In this document: piece after piece, positions 6,751 to 9,390 of the stretch
How the letters are laid out: each line of letters opens with the position of its first letter
Position numbering within the stretch: position 1 is the stretch's first letter
Notes under the pieces: generated by a model
What the model saw: the letters and a program-made list of their open reading frames with translations, nothing else
Told to the model about the DNA's origin: nothing
Database searches by the model: none
Made by a program: the position numbers and the translations under genes
Source of the DNA: an archaeon
GTDB lineage: Archaea; Thermoproteota; Nitrososphaeria; Nitrososphaerales; CADDZS01
DNA length: 9,390 nucleotides
NCBI GenBank assembly: GCA_021806865.1
Contig: JAKAPU010000105.1
Coordinates: 1 to 9,390 of the forward strand
Direction: 5' to 3'

Positions 6751-6945
6751 ATGTTCAAAGAGCATACGCAAATTGGAAAACTTATCGAGGGCGTAAGAAA
6801 AGCAGCCCTCGGTGAAAAGCACGTCGATGTCGTTGATATGCTGGACGCACTTGCCCATCACGCGAGGGTCGAGGAAGAAGTCTTGTATCCGGCCGCGTTG
6901 ATCGCAGGATCTCTGGCGGAGAACCTGCTTTCGCGGCATCAATGA
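6751..6945 (+). CDS. Hemerythrin-like HHE protein, C-terminal half (frameshifted)
   Basis: This is the second half of the split HHE gene. It keeps the remaining di-iron ligands: His5 (FKEHTQI) and the H-x3-E pair His37/Glu41 in HHARVEEEVLYPA, the hallmark C-terminal motif of the family. The ATG at 6751 is only the first Met in this frame. The same frame is open from 6628, and family-like sequence continues upstream through KKIRYLKEIVDSREAL to about 6682, so this half is unlikely to be an independently initiated gene. Neither half alone has a complete iron site, although two separate halves could in principle assemble into one. The gene converges on the MoaD/ThiS-like gene that ends at 6984, only 38 nt away. 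Confidence 0.65.
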   Translation: MFKEHTQIGKLIEGVRKAALGEKHVDVVDMLDALAHHARVEEEVLYPAALIAGSLAENLLSRHQ

Positions 6946-6983
6946 TATCCAAAGAGCACTTCTGCGATAATCTAATCCCAGAC

Positions 6984-7400
6984 TTATCCACCCGCAAAGA
7001 GTGGAATGAAATCGATTTCCGAGTGATCTTGTAGCTCGGGATTTCCTTCGGCCGGAATGCCATTGATCAGTATCTGCATGTTCGGAAGCATTACCACAAG
7101 GACTACGTGCCTCTGCTTGAGCTCCGACAGCAAATCCTGAAGATGAGCCGGCGCAGGCAGGTTGAGATACTCGACGCTAGTTCCGGTTGACTGGGTGGCC
7201 ATTCCAAAGTAAGCCACTTTTATTGTTAGAAGAGACTCACTTGTTGGAGCGGTGTTGCTCAATGCAACAGTCTTCGGAGTAGTTTTCCTGCCCAATAGTT
7301 GAAGCAGTTCTAGTCCACCAAAGGCGAACGCCGCAACTCCTGCCCCGACTAGAGCTATCTTCTTGATGGCGACGCGTCTTTCGACGTTGTCAGTGGACAT
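6984..7400 (-). CDS. Membrane-anchored MoaD/ThiS-like beta-grasp protein with C-terminal Gly-Gly
   Basis: The 138-residue product has two parts. Residues 1-36 are a signal or anchor: E-R-R-V-A-I-K-K (7-14) resembles a twin-arginine motif, followed by a hydrophobic helix (about 15-36) without an obvious cleavage site. Residues 58-138 match a MoaD/ThiS ubiquitin-like domain: IKVAYFG (strand 1), GTSVEYLNLP (strand 2), AHLQDLLSELKQRH (helix), MQILINGIPA (strand 3, where MoaD has vaVNG), then DHSEIDFIPLFAGG, equivalent to the family's GDEVAxxPPVSGG end. The final Gly-Gly is where MoaD, ThiS and archaeal SAMPs are adenylated and thiocarboxylated or conjugated, all cytoplasmic ATP-dependent steps. 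If the helix is an export signal, the domain faces outward, where such activation is not expected. It starts 47 nt after nirK on the same strand, so the two are probably co-transcribed. Confidence 0.85.
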   Translation of the reverse strand: MSTDNVERRVAIKKIALVGAGVAAFAFGGLELLQLLGRKTTPKTVALSNTAPTSESLLTIKVAYFGMATQSTGTSVEYLNLPAPAHLQDLLSELKQRHVVLVVMLPNMQILINGIPAEGNPELQDHSEIDFIPLFAGG

Positions 7401-7447
7401 CTTGCGCGAGCCTCAAAGCGTATCGTATGAAAGGCAACTCACTCCGC

Positions 7448-8830
7448 CTAACCTGATTCCACTATCACTGTCCCCTTCATCCACGGATGATACGAACAGT
7501 GGTAGTTGTAGGTTCCAAGCTTGGTGAATGTGTAAGTCCAAGATTGCCCTTGATTCAAGTTGCCCGAATTGAAGCTGTTGTCATCGGCAGTCACCGTGTG
7601 CGGCGCGTTGTCGTTGTTTGTCCAGGTTACAGTGTTGTTGACTCCGATTACAACCTTAATCGTTTGCGGCGAGTAATATGTCGAGGTCGTGTTTACGGCG
7701 GAACCTGGCTGGATGCTCACTCCTACTCCAGAAGCAGCGGGAGCAGATGTCGTGGTGCTAGCTGTTACGGAAGTAGTATTCTCCACTTTGAACACCCCGA
7801 TCGCGCCTGCCTGTGCATAGGCGAAGGCATGGTTCACAAATGGGTTCAACCCACCAGGATCTGTGAAGTACATGTCAATTATGGCACCGCTAGCAGGAGC
7901 TATACTGATCGTCTGCAGCCCGTGGAGCGCGTTGTACGGGTTTCCATCCACATAGACGGTGTCCATGATTCCTCCAATCACGTGGAAGGCTTCCCAGATG
8001 CTCGGTCCTTCGTTGAAAACGTAGAGCCTGACTAGCTGGTTTGGTTTGACTACAAGTGGTGAAGACATATACTGGAATGCCTTGCCGTTGAAGACGACGT
8101 AATCAGGAGTTGCGGCCAACATCTTTGTGTAATTACCCGAATAGCTTCCGTCCGGATTGGGGTGTGTGTTTAGGTAAAACTCGCTCTCAATTAGGACGTA
8201 CTGCCCTCCGGTCGCTGGCGGAAGTGCCCAGCTGCCCGTTCCGTTGACTATTATGACGCCGTACATCCCGTTTGCAATATGCTCAAGGACCGGAGGCACG
8301 CCGCAGTGATACATGAAGATTCCGGGATATGCAGGAGTGAAATTGAAGGTAAGGGATTGTCCCGGAGCAACTGGCGCGTACACCGTCGCCCAGTTCACTT
8401 GTGCGGCATGAAAGTCAATAGAGTGCGCCATGGTGTCATTGTTGATCAGCGTAAACTGAACATTTTCGCATTGATTCACCCAGATAGTTGGACCCGGTAT
8501 CGTGCCATTGAAGCTCCACCCGTCGTAGGTTACGTTGTTCGCTATCTGCACCTTCACTCTCTCGGCCACAAGGGTGACGCTGGTGCTTCCCGAGGAAGAA
8601 GTAGCACATGAAGGAGCAGTGTAAGACTCTACTGATTGAGTCGGAGCTGGATAGGTCGTCGTCATGGTAACCGTGGCCTGCTGAGCAGCCGTGCTGGAGA
8701 AGCTGGACTGGCTATCCTGATAGTTGACAAACAACCCCAAGGCTCCCGCGCCGAGTATGAACGCTATCGTGACAAACGCAACAGCAACTGCAGAGGAGAC
8801 TGCAATCTTTGATCTCCTGAACTTTTGCAT
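7448..8830 (-). CDS. nirK: Copper-containing nitrite reductase fused to a C-terminal plastocyanin domain
   Basis: This 460-residue exported multicopper protein probably reduces nitrite to NO outside the membrane. A basic start and hydrophobic helix (about 8-34) anchor or export it, followed by a Ser/Thr-rich spacer (40-85). Cupredoxin domain 1 (about 85-196) carries type 1 ligands His136, Cys176, His184 and Met189 and type 2 ligands His141 and His175. Domain 2 (about 210-350) supplies the third type 2 histidine, His334, in VNHAFAYAQAGAIGVF. The catalytic pair is present: Asp139 in SIDFHAA and His283 in FHVIGGIMD. A second Ser/Thr/Ala-rich linker (350-382) leads to a plastocyanin-like domain (385-458) with His411, Cys445, His448 and Met451, a built-in electron donor. 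The pattern resembles NirK of ammonia-oxidising archaea. A multicopper oxidase without nitrite activity is the main alternative, but the Asp/His pair favours NirK. A minus-strand AT-rich stretch at 8864-8874 may be its promoter. Confidence 0.9.
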   Translation of the reverse strand: MQKFRRSKIAVSSAVAVAFVTIAFILGAGALGLFVNYQDSQSSFSSTAAQQATVTMTTTYPAPTQSVESYTAPSCATSSSGSTSVTLVAERVKVQIANNVTYDGWSFNGTIPGPTIWVNQCENVQFTLINNDTMAHSIDFHAAQVNWATVYAPVAPGQSLTFNFTPAYPGIFMYHCGVPPVLEHIANGMYGVIIVNGTGSWALPPATGGQYVLIESEFYLNTHPNPDGSYSGNYTKMLAATPDYVVFNGKAFQYMSSPLVVKPNQLVRLYVFNEGPSIWEAFHVIGGIMDTVYVDGNPYNALHGLQTISIAPASGAIIDMYFTDPGGLNPFVNHAFAYAQAGAIGVFKVENTTSVTASTTTSAPAASGVGVSIQPGSAVNTTSTYYSPQTIKVVIGVNNTVTWTNNDNAPHTVTADDNSFNSGNLNQGQSWTYTFTKLGTYNYHCSYHPWMKGTVIVESG

Positions 8831-8863
8831 TAGTTTTCTACATTACATGATTCTGTCGAGCGG

Positions 8864-8874
8864 ATATCGATAAT
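8864..8874 (-). promoter_or_regulatory. Possible TATA-like region for nirK
   Basis: On the minus strand this reads TTATCGATATC, centred about 38 nt upstream of the nirK ATG at 8830, which would give a leader of about 12 nt. No other AT-rich box at the usual distance is seen, so this is the best candidate but not a strong one. Confidence 0.25.
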
Positions 8875-8892
8875 CCCAAAGAATTTAGGGAT

Positions 8893-8921
8893 GAGTCATT
8901 CATGAGCAGGTGCAGTGACTC
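8893..8921. promoter_or_regulatory. Inverted repeat upstream of the nirK promoter
   Basis: GAGTCA (8893-8898) and TGACTC (8916-8921) are exact inverted copies separated by 17 nt. They lie just upstream of the candidate nirK TATA region and about 100 nt before the TATA-like box of the divergent MFS gene. The spacing and position suit a regulator-binding site, but six-base arms are short. Confidence 0.25.
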
Positions 8922-9022
8922 GCCACAATCGCATTATGATCCTAATGAATCTCAAGAGTGCTTCTTCCAATTGGAGCTGAGATAGATAGAACTCAAAGTT
9001 TGATCCTGAAGTGCACTGACTA

Positions 9023-9028
9023 TTTATA
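9023..9028 (+). promoter_or_regulatory. TATA-like box for the MFS gene
   Basis: TTTATA within ACTATTTATACAC is centred about 33 nt upstream of the ATG at 9059, predicting a leader of about six nucleotides. This is the closest match to a classical archaeal TATA box in the window. Confidence 0.45.
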
Positions 9029-9058
9029 CACGCTAAAGTCTTTGGCTCCAGTTCAAGG

Positions 9059-9390
9059 ATGGAAGAAGGACAGGTTCGCGTCTCGCTTTTCCGTCAGCGT
9101 GTCTTTGGAGGGCTCTGGACAGGCTCCATTGCATCTTCGATAGGGTCATCGGCGGGCATGCTAGCAATAAACTGGTTAGTGTACGAAGCGACCGGCTCGG
9201 CGTTTGACGTCGCCCTGATGGGACTTGCTGGTCTGGTTCCGCGTATTGTCTTCGGCATATTTTCCGGTGCGCTTGCAGACAGATACAGCAGGCTCAGGCT
9301 CATGGTCTTGGCCGATGGACTCAGAGCCGCAGCAATGGTGGCCTTTGCACTGAGCCTCGTTCTGAGCGGATTCCACCTTTTTGTTGTTCT
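9059..9390 (+). CDS. MFS transporter, N-terminal part (runs off the window)
   Basis: The frame opening at ATG 9059 is still open at the right edge, giving 110 residues of a larger protein (the family is usually 400-450 residues). Residues 10-35 form the first membrane helix, FRQRVFGGLWTGSIASSIGS, and a second helix spans about 52-72. Between TM2 and TM3 lies the MFS motif A, seen as GALADRYSRLRLMVLAD (70-86) in place of the usual G-x-x-x-D-R-x-x-R-[RK]. A third helix follows (about 89-110). The arrangement, with a short N-terminus followed by FR-x-R-x-F and a pre-motif-A PR-x-x-FGIFSG, resembles the DHA3 (MFS_3) drug/siderophore exporters. The substrate is unknown. It is divergent from nirK, with 228 nt between the two starts, so shared regulation is possible. 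Confidence 0.88.
   Translation, partial: MEEGQVRVSLFRQRVFGGLWTGSIASSIGSSAGMLAINWLVYEATGSAFDVALMGLAGLVPRIVFGIFSGALADRYSRLRLMVLADGLRAAAMVAFALSLVLSGFHLFVV

Noticed and set aside
7487..8035. A 182-codon plus-strand frame opposite nirK
   Set aside because: Antisense to the cupredoxin domains with their intact copper ligands. Its composition (many Val, Arg, Ser and Cys) reflects the complement of Thr/Asn/Tyr codons.
1..9390. Searched by eye for CRISPR arrays, insertion sequences, long direct repeats, rRNA and riboswitches
   Set aside because: No regularly spaced repeats, transposase motifs, terminal inverted repeats or conserved RNA cores were seen.

Overview
The window looks archaeal, most likely Nitrososphaerota (Thaumarchaeota) or a close relative. 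Three things suggest this. It carries a bacterio-opsin-activator-type HTH_10 regulator with the central CPxC motif seen in many thaumarchaeal paralogues. It carries a two-domain copper nitrite reductase (NirK) resembling those of ammonia-oxidising archaea, here fused to a plastocyanin domain. Most genes lack a Shine-Dalgarno sequence and instead have an AT-rich TATA-like box about 26-33 nt before the start codon, as expected for leaderless or near-leaderless archaeal transcripts. The assignment is an inference from family resemblance; no rRNA or other taxonomic marker is present.

Layout. Positions 1-370 hold no convincing gene. At 371-835 (+) is a small basic protein with three copies of a Trp-centred motif. 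At 1014-1301 (+) is a GYD-domain protein. Two unrelated alpha/beta hydrolases are divergently transcribed from a shared intergenic region: an ABHD14-like serine hydrolase (1395-2042, -) and a dienelactone-hydrolase-like cysteine hydrolase (2222-2920, +). Two small proteins follow: one with a duplicated Cys/His metal-binding motif (3018-3275, +) and one unrecognised (3347-3595, +). A large APC-superfamily transporter (3680-5536, -) is divergent from the HTH_10 regulator (5703-6416, +), with a near-palindrome between them.

The right-hand third is the most interesting part. A hemerythrin-like HHE gene (6482-6945, +) is split by a frameshift at a short A run. It faces a two-gene unit on the minus strand: the NirK-plastocyanin fusion (8830-7448), followed 47 nt later by a membrane-anchored protein whose C-terminal half is a MoaD/ThiS-like beta-grasp domain ending in Gly-Gly (7400-6984). 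A MoaD/ThiS fold behind a Tat-like signal anchor, beside an exported copper reductase, is unusual, because the known chemistry of that fold is cytoplasmic and ATP-dependent. An MFS efflux-type transporter starts at 9059 and runs off the right edge.

Functional reading (inference): the 6.4-9.4 kb part may deal with nitrogen oxides. NirK would reduce nitrite to NO on the outer face, its fused cupredoxin would deliver electrons, and the HHE protein could bind NO or O2 or protect iron centres. The left two thirds is a set of small housekeeping or accessory genes in mostly single-gene units.
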